DNA from: Cupriavidus numazuensis
GTDB lineage: Bacteria; Pseudomonadota; Gammaproteobacteria; Burkholderiales; Burkholderiaceae
DNA: 64,000 nt
Direction: 5' to 3'
NCBI RefSeq assembly: GCF_905397435.1
Contig: NZ_CAJPVI010000042.1
Location: 1-64,000 of the forward strand
In this document: in pieces, positions 25,604-33,792 of the stretch
Layout of the letters: each line of letters starts with the position of its first letter
How positions within the stretch are numbered: position 1 is the stretch's first letter
Translations under genes and position numbers: made by a program
Notes under the pieces: generated by a model
What the model saw: the letters and a program-made list of their open reading frames with translations, nothing else
What the model was told of the DNA's origin: nothing
Databases searched by the model: none

Positions 25604-25743
25604 GCCTCCGTGAGTGCGCGCCGGGCAAGCGTTGGGCCGGTGCGCAGTGTTTCAGGGGCCACTTTCGTGGCTGTGGCGCGGCACGCGCGCACGGCTACAG
25701 GCTAAGAGCCTTTGCGTCGACAGGCAACCCGCCGTCGTGGGTG

Positions 25744-26106
25744 TCAACCGCAGATGGCGATGATCTGGTTCAGCTGCTCGCAGGCAGCAGCGAACACGTC
25801 ATCGGGCGCGCGCTTCCACGGATGCGCCCTGGCACCGCGCGCTCGCCAGTCGAAGGACTTGGGCTGGTGCCCGAGAATGTAGCTCGCGACATTCTTCGGG
25901 CCATGGAATTTGATGGCGAACGGGTTCGTATCGTTGTACGAAGCTGTCGTCATCGGCAAGCCGATCACGATGCTCGTTCGTTCATTGAACGCCTTCGGGG
26001 AAAGCACGAGCATCGGGTGCATGTCTTTCATTTCCCGCCCGGACTGAGGGTTGCAGTCGATCCAGATAATGTCCTGACGATCCGGCACCCACGACGGCCG
26101 CGCCAT
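25744..26106 (-). CDS. mazF: MazF-type endoribonuclease toxin
   Basis: A 120-residue PemK/MazF-fold toxin that would cut mRNA at specific short sequences. Family landmarks are RQDIIWIDCNPQSGREMKDM, then HPMLVLSPKAFNERTSIVIG, and GLPMTTASYNDTNPFAI. The usual Arg of the G-x-E-x-x-x-x-R-P loop is His (MHP), which may alter cutting or make it weak. The gene begins in an ATGA overlap with the end of the antitoxin gene, typical of mazEF operons and of coupled translation. It is the distal gene, and the pair is preceded by an inverted-repeat operator. Confidence 0.88.
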   Translation of the reverse strand: MARPSWVPDRQDIIWIDCNPQSGREMKDMHPMLVLSPKAFNERTSIVIGLPMTTASYNDTNPFAIKFHGPKNVASYILGHQPKSFDWRARGARAHPWKRAPDDVFAAACEQLNQIIAICG

Positions 26107-26360
26107 CAGAACACCTCCGCGCCGACGCGGCCGGTCGGCATCGCCTCACCCCCATGCTTTGCCGGATCGTACTTTTCCAGCTTCTCCGCCAGCGTCAGCT
26201 TGCGCGGCCCCAGCGGTTTCACCGTCACTCCAATCTCGTCGGAGGTAACTTCGACTTCCTGCCCAAGCTCGAAATGGGCCGCACGCGCCACTTCGGCCGG
26301 GATGCGGACCGCCAGACTGTTTCCCCAGCGCTGGATGGTGAGTTTCGCGGTTGTCGGCAT
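26106..26360 (-). CDS. mazE: MazE-type antitoxin (AbrB/SpoVT swapped-hairpin)
   Basis: An 84-residue antitoxin. Residues 3-48 form the AbrB-like DNA-binding fold: TAKLTIQRWGNSLAVRIPAE, then GQEVEVTSDEIGVTVKP. The C-terminal part (LTLAEKLEKYDPAKHGGEAMPTGRVGAEVF in the protein, shown here only by its ends LTLAEKLEKY and GRVGAEVF) is the disordered segment that normally wraps the toxin. It overlaps mazF by ATGA. The 14-bp inverted repeat upstream is the likely site of autorepression. Confidence 0.9.
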   Translation of the reverse strand: MPTTAKLTIQRWGNSLAVRIPAEVARAAHFELGQEVEVTSDEIGVTVKPLGPRKLTLAEKLEKYDPAKHGGEAMPTGRVGAEVF

Positions 26361-26383
26361 GATGCAATCTCTGCTTCGTTATA

Positions 26384-26434
26384 CGTTTAAACGAGTTTAA
26401 ACGACCCGCCATGATGTTTCAACTCGTTTAAACG
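26384..26434. promoter_or_regulatory. mazEF operator: 14-bp inverted repeat with GTTTAAAC boxes
   Basis: CGTTTAAACGAGTT (26384-26397) and AACTCGTTTAAACG (26421-26434) are exact inverted copies. A further GTTTAAAC lies at 26395-26402, giving three palindromic cores in 51 bp. The array stands 24 bp before mazE and 14 bp after the LysR stop. It fits cooperative binding of MazE dimers. Confidence 0.75.
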
Positions 26435-26447
26435 CACCCGCCATCGC

Positions 26448-27371
26448 TTACCGCCCGTCAAAGCGCCGCGCCAGTCCCTTGTTGCGGAACGCGTCGACCA
26501 CGAACTCGATGAACACACGCGTGCGCGGCGGCAGCAGCGTGCGGCTCGGGTAGTAGAGCGAGATCGGCCCGTTGTCGGCGTACCAGCCGGGCAGCAGCCG
26601 CATCAGCGCTCCGCTCTCGAGCCTTGGCGCGGCATGCGGCATCGGCAGCAGCGCGATGCCAAGCCCGTGCATGGCCGCGTGGGCCATGGCTTCGGGGTCG
26701 TCGAAGATCAATCGCGCGCGGTGTTCGGCCGGCGCCTGTTCACCGACCTGGTTACGCAAGGTCCAGGCGCGCAAGCGGCCGGTGGCGCCGGAGCGCCGCA
26801 CGATGCCGTCGAACGCAAGCAGGTCCGACGGGTGCCTGGGTAGCGCCTTTCCCTGCATGAACGCCGGCGATGCCACCGCGACCACGTGCGTCCGGGCAAG
26901 CTCGCGCGCGACCACGCCCTCGGTCAGTTCAATGCCGCCGCCAATGGCGGCATCGAAGCCGTCCCGGATCAGGTCCGTGGGACGGTTCTCGAAGTGCCAG
27001 TCCGGCACGATGCCGGGATAGAGCGCGAGGAATTCGCCGAGCAGCGGCACCAGGTACTCGCGCCCGAACGCGAGCGCCATGCCGACCTTGAGCACGCCGG
27101 CGGGCTTGCCAGCATCCTCCGCCGCGCCGGCAAATGCATCGCGCAATGCCGAGAACGGATTGGACACCTGCGAGAAGAACTGCTCGCCGCCCGAGGTCAG
27201 CGTCAGCCGCCGCGTGCTGCGATGGAACAGCCGCAGTCCCAGGTGGCGCTCCAGGCGCGCGACGTTCTTGCTGACCGCCGCGGGCGTCAGTCCCAGCCGT
27301 CGCGCCGCAGCCGAAAAGCTGCCGGTTTCGGCGCTATGGACGAAAGATTCGAGCAGGTTCAGGGCTTCCAT
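26448..27371 (-). CDS. LysR-family regulator (divergent to SDR gene)
   Basis: A 307-residue LTTR of the group with MEALNLLESFVHSAETGSFS at the start, then LTPAAVSKNVARLERHLGLR and FHRSTRRLTLT in the winged helix (1-62). The effector domain has the typical GVLKVGMALAFGREYLVP opening. The gene is divergent from a short-chain reductase gene across 117 bp that contain a 12-bp palindrome, so it very probably controls that reductase and itself. This LTTR-SDR layout is frequent in Burkholderiales, but the inducer is unknown. Confidence 0.9.
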   Translation of the reverse strand: MEALNLLESFVHSAETGSFSAAARRLGLTPAAVSKNVARLERHLGLRLFHRSTRRLTLTSGGEQFFSQVSNPFSALRDAFAGAAEDAGKPAGVLKVGMALAFGREYLVPLLGEFLALYPGIVPDWHFENRPTDLIRDGFDAAIGGGIELTEGVVARELARTHVVAVASPAFMQGKALPRHPSDLLAFDGIVRRSGATGRLRAWTLRNQVGEQAPAEHRARLIFDDPEAMAHAAMHGLGIALLPMPHAAPRLESGALMRLLPGWYADNGPISLYYPSRTLLPPRTRVFIEFVVDAFRNKGLARRFDGR

Positions 27372-27417
27372 GCCCCCAGCTTATACCAATGGTTGAAAAA
27401 CATGATCCGCAGTGATG

Positions 27418-27429
27418 CCTACCGGTAGG
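27418..27429. promoter_or_regulatory. Palindrome between LysR and SDR genes
   Basis: CCTACCGGTAGG is a perfect 12-bp palindrome in the 117-bp divergent intergenic space, 60 bp upstream of the SDR start and 47 bp upstream of the LysR start. It is a plausible LTTR recognition site. Confidence 0.5.
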
Positions 27430-27488
27430 GGAATCGCCTGACCATACTTCGATGCACCAACCACCCAACGCTTTCAGGAGCAAACATC

Positions 27489-28232
27489 ATGACCACCACT
27501 CTTTCCGACAAGGTTGCCTTCGTCACCGGCGGCGCGCGCGGTATCGGCGCTTCGGTCGTACGCCGACTGGCGCGCGAAGGCGCGGCTGTGGCCTTTACCT
27601 ATCAGAGTTCGGGAGCGGGCGCGCACGCAGTGGCCGAGGAAATCAATGCCGCCGGCGGACGCGCACGGGCCTTCCAGGCTGACGCGGCGGACGCGGCTTC
27701 CGTGACGCGTGCGGTCGACGATGCTGCCCGGCAGTTCGGCAAGATCGACATCCTGGTCAACAGCGCCGGCGTGCTGCTGCTGGGCCCGGTCGACGACTTT
27801 TCCCTGGAAGATTTCGACAAGACGCTGGCGGTGAATGTGCGCGGCGTGTTCGTGGCAGCCAAGGCAGCACTGCCCTACATGGGCGAAGGCGGCCGCATCA
27901 TCAATATCGGCAGCGTCAATGCGGATCGCATTCCGTTCGCCGGGGGCAGCGCCTACGCCATGAGCAAGGCAGCGCTGAAGGGCCTGGTACAGGGCATGGC
28001 GCGCGACCTCGGGCCCCGGGGCATCACCGTGAACAACGTGCAGCCGGGGCCGACCAATACCGACATGAACCCAGAGCACAGCGACTTTGCGACCTCGCTG
28101 CATGGACTGATGGCGTTGCAGCGCCACGCGCGGCCCGAGGAGATCGCGGGCATGGTGGCGTACCTCGCTGGCCCGGAAGCAGGCTTCGTCACGGGGGCCA
28201 GCCTGAACATCGATGGCGGCTTTGCGGCCTGA
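27489..28232 (+). CDS. SDR-family 3-oxoacyl reductase-like oxidoreductase
   Basis: A classical short-chain dehydrogenase/reductase of 247 residues. The NAD(P) loop is TGGARGIG (13-20), NSAG lies at 91-94, and the catalytic Ser142, Tyr156 and Lys160 appear in GSVNA and SAYAMSK. The C-terminus ends GASLNIDGGFAA as in FabG-like enzymes. The Arg after TGGA and the lack of an acidic residue at the end of strand 2 suggest NADPH. The ribosome site AGGAG precedes the ATG by nine bases. It is a single gene controlled from the divergent LysR gene. Confidence 0.92.
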   Translation: MTTTLSDKVAFVTGGARGIGASVVRRLAREGAAVAFTYQSSGAGAHAVAEEINAAGGRARAFQADAADAASVTRAVDDAARQFGKIDILVNSAGVLLLGPVDDFSLEDFDKTLAVNVRGVFVAAKAALPYMGEGGRIINIGSVNADRIPFAGGSAYAMSKAALKGLVQGMARDLGPRGITVNNVQPGPTNTDMNPEHSDFATSLHGLMALQRHARPEEIAGMVAYLAGPEAGFVTGASLNIDGGFAA

Positions 28233-28393
28233 CGTCCAGCGCCGAAACGCTTCCAGGCCCTACGACGAGCCTGGAAGATGCCTGAATTTCCCCCTACCTT
28301 CGCAGGGATACGGTTCATCGCGTGGATACCGTCATTGCTTATCGTGTGCTACTGCGGCACACGATTCCCCAAACATTGCCCGATCGTTCGGGA

Positions 28394-28426
28394 CCGGCGG
28401 CCGCTGGCCGGCCGCCGGCCTTTTTT
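28394..28426 (+). terminator. Intrinsic terminator in the 28233-28582 spacer
   Basis: CCGGCGGCC and GGCCGCCGG form a 9-bp stem with a 7-base loop, followed by CC and six T. It is the only clear signal in a 350-bp spacer after the SDR gene. The spacer also holds a 7-bp inverted repeat (CGTGTGC / GCACACG at 28342-28362) about 30 bp earlier. The small open frame around 28278-28496 has no ribosome site or family match. Confidence 0.75.
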
Positions 28427-28582
28427 CCCGATCCGACAGGCCCGCGCAGGACGCCGCGCAAACCGGGAATCGCTTACGCAGCAACGAGTTGAGTAGTTCT
28501 ACTCTTTCCTGAACTGCTGCACTGCCGTCATAGTGCCCGCTTCACGCCCATCGGGCCGGGACAGGATAGCCAGACAGACGGT

Positions 28583-29071
28583 ATGAGCAGGCGTAAGGAC
28601 TATAGCGTCGGCGCACAAGCCGAGAGCCAGGACGGCCAGCGCCGGCGCATCGATGAATGGATGACGCTGGTCGGCCAGCACAAGACCACGCTCGGCTTCG
28701 ACGACTGGCTTCAGCAAGTTCTTGATGAACAGCACCAGCGCGCCGCGGCCGAGGCCGGCCACGGCGTATGCCAGCCCACCTCGCGCTTGCTGCGCCAGGG
28801 CGACATGCTGTTCCGGCTGGAACACGGGGCACGCTACCGCGTGCGCCACGGACAGGAGTCTCCGCGCGTCTTCACGTGCGTGTTCGATGGCGAAACGCCC
28901 TACATTGCCTTCGAGAATGTGGTGACCGGCGTACGCTTTCCATGGATCACCGTGGACGGCGTATTCCGCCAAACCGAATTGCGTTCGATGGAACGGCTTG
29001 ACGCCCACGACGCAGGGAAAAGCGCGGAAATCGGCGGGACTGGTCCCTCGGGACAGACATCGCCCGCATAA
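28583..29071 (+). CDS. Hypothetical protein, 162 residues
   Basis: A soluble, charged protein I cannot assign. It starts MSRRKDYSVG, has no signal peptide or membrane segment, and carries a helical first half (WMTLVGQHKTTLGFDDWLQQ). The second half looks like a small beta domain: MLFRLEHGARYRVRHGQESP, then VFTCVFDGETPYIAFENV and VTGVRFPWITVDGVFRQ. The last 20 residues are Gly/Ser-rich and probably disordered. Codon use looks normal for the window (G/C at third positions), supporting a real gene. It stands alone between a terminator and the binding-protein gene. Confidence 0.6.
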   Translation: MSRRKDYSVGAQAESQDGQRRRIDEWMTLVGQHKTTLGFDDWLQQVLDEQHQRAAAEAGHGVCQPTSRLLRQGDMLFRLEHGARYRVRHGQESPRVFTCVFDGETPYIAFENVVTGVRFPWITVDGVFRQTELRSMERLDAHDAGKSAEIGGTGPSGQTSPA

Positions 29072-29174
29072 GGAAGCGCGGATATATTCGTTCGCGCAAG
29101 GGATCGATCGCGTTACGGTTGCATGCTCATCGGGCTGGCTTCAGTCCGAATGATTCACATGGCACGCATGACCG

Positions 29175-30152
29175 ATGACTGCATCCCGACGACAATTCCT
29201 CCGCTACGGCACGGTGGCTACCGCCGCCATCGCCACCGACACGCTTCTTCTTGCCGCACTTCCCGGCGCCGGCGCAGTCCGCGCACAGGGACGCCCGTTA
29301 TTGAAAGCGGGCGACCAGAAAGGCGGGCTGCGTGCCTTGCTCGAGTCCGCCGATGCACTGCGCGGACTGTCCTACGACATCCAGTGGACCGAGTTCCCCG
29401 CCGCGGCGCCGCTCGCTGAAGCGCTCAATGCGGGCGCCGTCGACTGCGGCCCCATTGGCGATGCGCCGGCGATCTTCGCGCTGGCTGCGGGCACGCGCAT
29501 CCGCTTGATCGGCGCCAATCGTTCCGATCCTTATGGCACCGCCATCCTTGTGCGCCCCGACTCGCCGCTGAAGAGCGCGGCTGACCTGAAGGGCAAGAGC
29601 ATCGGTACCAATCGCGGTTCGATCGGCCATTTCGTCGCGCTCAAGGCGCTGGAATCGGCCGGACTGCGGCCGGAGGATGCCAACATCCGTTTCCTGCCGC
29701 CGGCCGATGCCAAACTCGCGCTGACCAGCGGTTCGGTCGATGCATGGGCAACCTGGGAACCCTATACCGCCATGGCCGAAACCAGCGGGCATGCACGCGT
29801 GCTGGTCAGCGGACGCGGCCTGTGGTCGGGGCTGAGCTATGTGGCCGCGACCGACACGGCGCTGGCGGCAAAACGCGCCGTGCTGGCCGATTTCCTGCAG
29901 CGCGTGGTACGCGCGCAGGCCTGGTCCTATCAGCATGTGCCGGAGTTCTCGGCGACGCTTGCGCGCATCATCGGCATTTCACCGGAGGCCGCGCGCCTGC
30001 AGTTCGAGCGCCGGCACACGCAGTGGCAGAAGATCGACGATGCGCTCATTGCCGAGCAGCAGCGCACCGCCGACTTCTACCTGAAGACGGGCCTGCTCAA
30101 ACAGCGGCTCGACGCGCGAGCAACGTTCGATACCGGCTTCGCCATCGCTTGA
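29175..30152 (+). CDS. Aliphatic sulfonate/nitrate-type ABC substrate-binding protein, Tat-exported
   Basis: A 325-residue periplasmic binding protein of the SsuA/TauA/NMT1-like group. The N-terminus SRRQFLRYG is a twin-arginine motif followed by a hydrophobic stretch and AVRAQ cleavage site, so export is probably folded. The mature part has KAGDQKGGLRALLESA, AGAVDCGPIGDAPAIFALAAG, the loop DLKGKSIGTNRGSIGHF, and GSVDAWATWEPYTAMAE, all typical of sulfonate binding proteins. No ATPase or permease gene is near, so it is an orphan receptor that may share a transporter encoded elsewhere. Confidence 0.88.
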   Translation: MTASRRQFLRYGTVATAAIATDTLLLAALPGAGAVRAQGRPLLKAGDQKGGLRALLESADALRGLSYDIQWTEFPAAAPLAEALNAGAVDCGPIGDAPAIFALAAGTRIRLIGANRSDPYGTAILVRPDSPLKSAADLKGKSIGTNRGSIGHFVALKALESAGLRPEDANIRFLPPADAKLALTSGSVDAWATWEPYTAMAETSGHARVLVSGRGLWSGLSYVAATDTALAAKRAVLADFLQRVVRAQAWSYQHVPEFSATLARIIGISPEAARLQFERRHTQWQKIDDALIAEQQRTADFYLKTGLLKQRLDARATFDTGFAIA

Positions 30153-30180
30153 GACACAGTGGACTCAATCGACTGAGTGG

Positions 30181-30540
30181 TTAGTAGCCGTAGTCCACCG
30201 GAGCCTGGTAATAGCCGCGCGGCTGCGGGCCGCACGGTACGTAGCCGCCGATGTCGCCGCGATAGCAGTAGCCCGGCGGCACGGCCGGCGCGGCATAGCT
30301 GACGCGGGCGGGCGGTGCGTAGGCGGGCGGTGCGTAGGCGACCGGCGCAGGGGCAGCCACCACAGGCGCGGAAGCCACGGCCGCACCAAATGCGAGGCCC
30401 ACCAGCGCGCCAACGGCAAGGGCCACGCCGGCCTGAGAGCCACCGCCATGGTGATAGCGGTCATGCGCCGACGCCGGCCCGGCAGCCAGCAGGGCAAGCG
30501 ACACGGCGGCAGCGGAAGCGATACGGATGGAGGGGCGCAT
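30181..30540 (-). CDS. Small secreted protein with Pro/Tyr/Ala repeats
   Basis: A 119-residue exported protein. The start MRPSIRIASA follows AAGGAG at good spacing and the signal peptide is cut after AHA near residue 26 (ASAHDRYHHG). A Gly/Ala-rich membrane-like segment (AGVALAVGALVGLAFG) follows, then Pro/Ala repeats of the form YAPPAYAPPA, and a C-terminal GYCYRGDIGGYVPCGPQ with two Cys. I do not recognise a named family. The layout resembles small glycine-zipper envelope proteins. It is convergent with the binding-protein gene, 28 bp away. Confidence 0.7.
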   Translation of the reverse strand: MRPSIRIASAAAVSLALLAAGPASAHDRYHHGGGSQAGVALAVGALVGLAFGAAVASAPVVAAPAPVAYAPPAYAPPARVSYAAPAVPPGYCYRGDIGGYVPCGPQPRGYYQAPVDYGY

Positions 30541-31019
30541 GATTGACTCCTTTTTCAGGGACTTCGGGTACTGATGTCGTGATGTCATCATGCACAAGAA
30601 ACCCTCGCTCAGGTGTTTCCGCAGGCGCTCCCAGTTGTTAGCGGTGTAACGCGCGCTTCCGGCGGTAACGGACAATTACAACTGCCAGGCGACGCAGAAG
30701 GCGCATGCAGGGCCGTGTGATCTGAACGCTTTCATATAATCACCCGTCCGGCGGCCAGCCACACCGACCGCCACTTAACCAGCCGGCTTACCGCGCGCCA
30801 GACAGGCCCGACGTCAAGCCATGCGGCAGCGCCGCGCGTCGCTGGTCAATTTCGTGGAAGCGGCTCGGCCACAGCGTGGTCTCGCTTCCTGTGTTCGTCT
30901 CCCGCGCCCCCGGGCCAATCCGCATCCTCAGGCATTCGCTCCCCGCCATCCGGCGCACAGTGGCTTGCCGGAGCGTCGGCGGCGACTTCCGGGCGGCCAC
31001 GTCACAACGTGAATCCGCC
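30541..31019. other. Gene-free spacer upstream of the MscS-like gene
   Basis: About 480 bp with no gene that I can support. A perfect TATAAT lies at 30735-30740 on the plus strand, but no good -35 box is found 16-18 bp upstream. The reading frame of the downstream channel gene stays open back to 30876, yet the added part is Arg-rich with no signal peptide, so I place the start at 31020. Confidence 0.4.
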
Positions 31020-33461
31020 ATGCGCAGACTTTCCTGGCTCGCCCTGAGCCTTGTGCTCACCGCACTGTTCCACCTCATGCCAGCCGCGATGGCGGCCGAG
31101 CCGGCGTCCGCGCCCGATGCGGACCAGCCCCCGGCCCTGACGCACGCCGAGGCCATCACCGAACTCAAGCGCCTGCAGACCGAGCAGGACCGCATCAAGC
31201 AGTCCGCGTCCAGCGTCAATGGCACGACCCGCCTCGGGGATCTGGACGAAGCCCTGCACCAGCTCGCCAAGGACGTCGACAAGCTGACCGGCGCGCTGAC
31301 GCCCCAGCGCGCTCAGTTGCAGGCCCAGCTCGACGTGCTCGGGCCACCGCCCGCAGCGGGCGCCACGCCCCCGGAAATGCCCGCCGTGGCACGGCAGCGG
31401 GCCGAGCTCAATGCGCGCAAGGTCCAGCTCGACAATGCGCTGAAGCAGGCGGCCGAAGGCAAGGAGAACATCGAGAACCTGAACGCCCAGCTCGCCAAGC
31501 TGCAGCGCAGCCGCATGAAGGACCAGCTTGCGCTGCGATCGGAAAGCATCCTGAACCCGCAGTTCTGGGCGCCGCTGTTCAAGCCATCCGATGACGACAG
31601 CGCGCGCATGGAAGCGTTCGTGGACGAAGTCGTGCCGCTGATCAAGACTGCATGGGAACCGGAGCAACGCGGCGCCACCGCGCTGCTGCTCATGCTCGCA
31701 CTCGCGGTCTGGACGCTCGGCCGGCGCCTTGCCGAACGGGCCGCCGCGTGGTTCTGCCTGACGCGCCTGCCCGAAACCCGGTTGCGGCGCAGCGCGCTGG
31801 CTCTCGCCACCGCGCTCACCACCGTCGTCACGACAGCACTCGCGGTGCAGCTGGTCTACTACGCCTTCACGCGCGGCTACGAGCCGCCGACTGACCTGCA
31901 GGACCTGCTCGGCGCACTGGCCAGGCTCATGCTGACCAGCGCGCTGATTGCGGGGCTCGGCCGCGCGCTGCTGTGCACGCACCACCCCTCGTGGCGACTG
32001 CCGGCGATGGCAGACCCGGTGGCGCGCGCACTCAAGCCGTTCCCGCGCGCACTGGCCGGGCTGTTGCTGCTGGCGGGCACGCTCGAGTTGCTGAACCATA
32101 TTGCCGATACCAGCGTGCCGTTCACGCTGCTGGGCCGCGGCCTGGTGTCGCTGGTGGTGGTGTTCACGATCGGCGCCGCGCTGCTGCGCGCCAACCGCGT
32201 ACGCAGCGGGCTGGCCGCGGCCGGCGAGCGCGCCGAGGCACGCGCCACGCTGGCGGGCATGATCCACGCCGGCGTCACGCTCGCCGTTATCGTCGCGCTG
32301 ATTGCGCTGCTCGCGGGCTATGTCAGCTTTGCCCGCTTCGTGACCTACGAACTGGTGTGGTTCGACATCGTGCTGTGCACGCTGTACCTGCTGACCCAGC
32401 TCACGCGCGACATCTTCGAAAGCCTGCTGTCGACGCAGCACGCGAGCGGCCGCGTGATCCGGCAGTTGTTCGGCGTGGACGACACCCGCCTGGAACAGGC
32501 ATCGACGCTGCTGTCGGGCCTTGGCACCAGCGTGCTGACGATCGTTGCCATTATCGCGCTGCTGACCGGCGGCTTCGGCACCACGCCCGCGGAACTGCTC
32601 GACAGCCTGCTGACCGTGCTCGGCGGCGACAAGCTGCGTAGCTACAACATCATGCCGGAGCGCATCATCAACGCCGTGGTCGCGCTGTCGGTGGGCATCT
32701 GGCTGCTGCGTTCGGTACGTCGCTGGCTCGATGCGGAGTTGCTGCCGCGCATGTGCATGGAGCCGGGCCTGCGCGCGTCGCTGGTCACGCTGTTCAGCAA
32801 TGTCGGCTATGTGCTGATCGTGCTGCTGACGCTGGCCCAGCTGGGCGTGAAGTGGGAGAACCTGGCGTGGATCGTCAGCGCGCTGTCGGTGGGCATCGGC
32901 TTCGGCCTGCAGGAGATCGTCAAGAACTTCGTGTCGGGCCTGATCCTGCTGACCGAGCGCCCGGTGAAGGTCGGCGACATGGTCAGCATCAGCGGCGTGG
33001 AAGGCGACATCCGCCGCATCAACGTGCGCGCGACCGAGATCCAGCTCGGCGACCGTTCCACGATGATCGTGCCGAACTCGCAGCTCATCTCGCAGAACGT
33101 GCGCAACGTGACCATGAGCCACAGCACGCAGGGCGTGGCCACGCTACAGCTCACCTTCCCGCTCAATACCGATCCGGAGCAGGTGCGCGACCTCCTGCTC
33201 GACGCCTATCTCGATAACGAAACCATCCTCGACCACCCGGTGCCATCGGTCACCTTCAGCCAGCTCGCACCCAACGGCATTACGCTGAGCGTGACGGGCT
33301 TCGTGGCCAACCCGCGGGTTGCGGCTTCCACCAAGAGCGACCTGCTGTTCGAGATCCTGAAGCGCCTGCGCAGCGCCGGCATTTCGCTGACCATGCCGCA
33401 GACGCTGCGCGTCGAGAACCTGCCGGGCATGACGGCGGAAGCGCTGCTGCCGGCGCCATGA
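31020..33461 (+). CDS. DUF3772-type MscS-family mechanosensitive channel
   Basis: A large MscS-like channel of 813 residues. The start MRRLSWLALS begins a signal peptide cut after AMA near 24. A periplasmic coiled-coil domain follows (about 40-190; DUF3772-like, with LTGALTPQRAQLQAQLDV), then some ten membrane segments from about 210 to 600. The pore helix and beta domain at about 610-780 show the MscS hallmarks: GVKWENLAWIVSALSVGIGF, then GLQEIVKNFVSGLILLTERP and VKVGDMVSISG. It would open under membrane tension to release solutes. No ribosome site is clear at the ATG. The gene is alone. Confidence 0.9.
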   Translation: MRRLSWLALSLVLTALFHLMPAAMAAEPASAPDADQPPALTHAEAITELKRLQTEQDRIKQSASSVNGTTRLGDLDEALHQLAKDVDKLTGALTPQRAQLQAQLDVLGPPPAAGATPPEMPAVARQRAELNARKVQLDNALKQAAEGKENIENLNAQLAKLQRSRMKDQLALRSESILNPQFWAPLFKPSDDDSARMEAFVDEVVPLIKTAWEPEQRGATALLLMLALAVWTLGRRLAERAAAWFCLTRLPETRLRRSALALATALTTVVTTALAVQLVYYAFTRGYEPPTDLQDLLGALARLMLTSALIAGLGRALLCTHHPSWRLPAMADPVARALKPFPRALAGLLLLAGTLELLNHIADTSVPFTLLGRGLVSLVVVFTIGAALLRANRVRSGLAAAGERAEARATLAGMIHAGVTLAVIVALIALLAGYVSFARFVTYELVWFDIVLCTLYLLTQLTRDIFESLLSTQHASGRVIRQLFGVDDTRLEQASTLLSGLGTSVLTIVAIIALLTGGFGTTPAELLDSLLTVLGGDKLRSYNIMPERIINAVVALSVGIWLLRSVRRWLDAELLPRMCMEPGLRASLVTLFSNVGYVLIVLLTLAQLGVKWENLAWIVSALSVGIGFGLQEIVKNFVSGLILLTERPVKVGDMVSISGVEGDIRRINVRATEIQLGDRSTMIVPNSQLISQNVRNVTMSHSTQGVATLQLTFPLNTDPEQVRDLLLDAYLDNETILDHPVPSVTFSQLAPNGITLSVTGFVANPRVAASTKSDLLFEILKRLRSAGISLTMPQTLRVENLPGMTAEALLPAP

Positions 33462-33792
33462 CGCCGCGCACCGGCATGGGGACGAGGCACCCGCACGTTG
33501 CCCCCAAGCCGCCAGATCGGTGCGCCAGCCGCGCGCCATGCATCGGTCTGGCGCGCCATGCACGGCAAATACATGGCACGCATGTTGCTGAATGCAAGCG
33601 GGGAAGCGGCCGCGTGTCGCTCACCGAAGGGTAGCTAGGGTTCCGGTCGTGCCATGCGCACGATGCCTGGTCCGAGAGCGACCGGCCACCGGCACCTGAT
33701 CCGCCGGCGGCTCCACGGCGGGACAAAAGCCCGGGAGGTTCACTTCGCAGAGAGGTGGCTTCCCTGCCTTTGTCACTGACCGGAGCCATTTC
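33462..33792. other. Gene-free spacer before the porin gene
   Basis: About 330 bp. A short direct repeat, GCGCGCCATGCA, occurs twice (33532-33564 region), and the sequence otherwise shows no promoter boxes, hairpins or open frames that I can support. Confidence 0.4.

Noticed and set aside
28278..28496. A 72-codon open frame after the SDR gene
   Set aside because: It crosses the terminator hairpin and has no ribosome site or recognisable domain.
33530..33566. Two copies of GCGCGCCATGCA in the porin upstream region
   Set aside because: Only two copies with unequal flanks; not enough to support an operator or repeat family.
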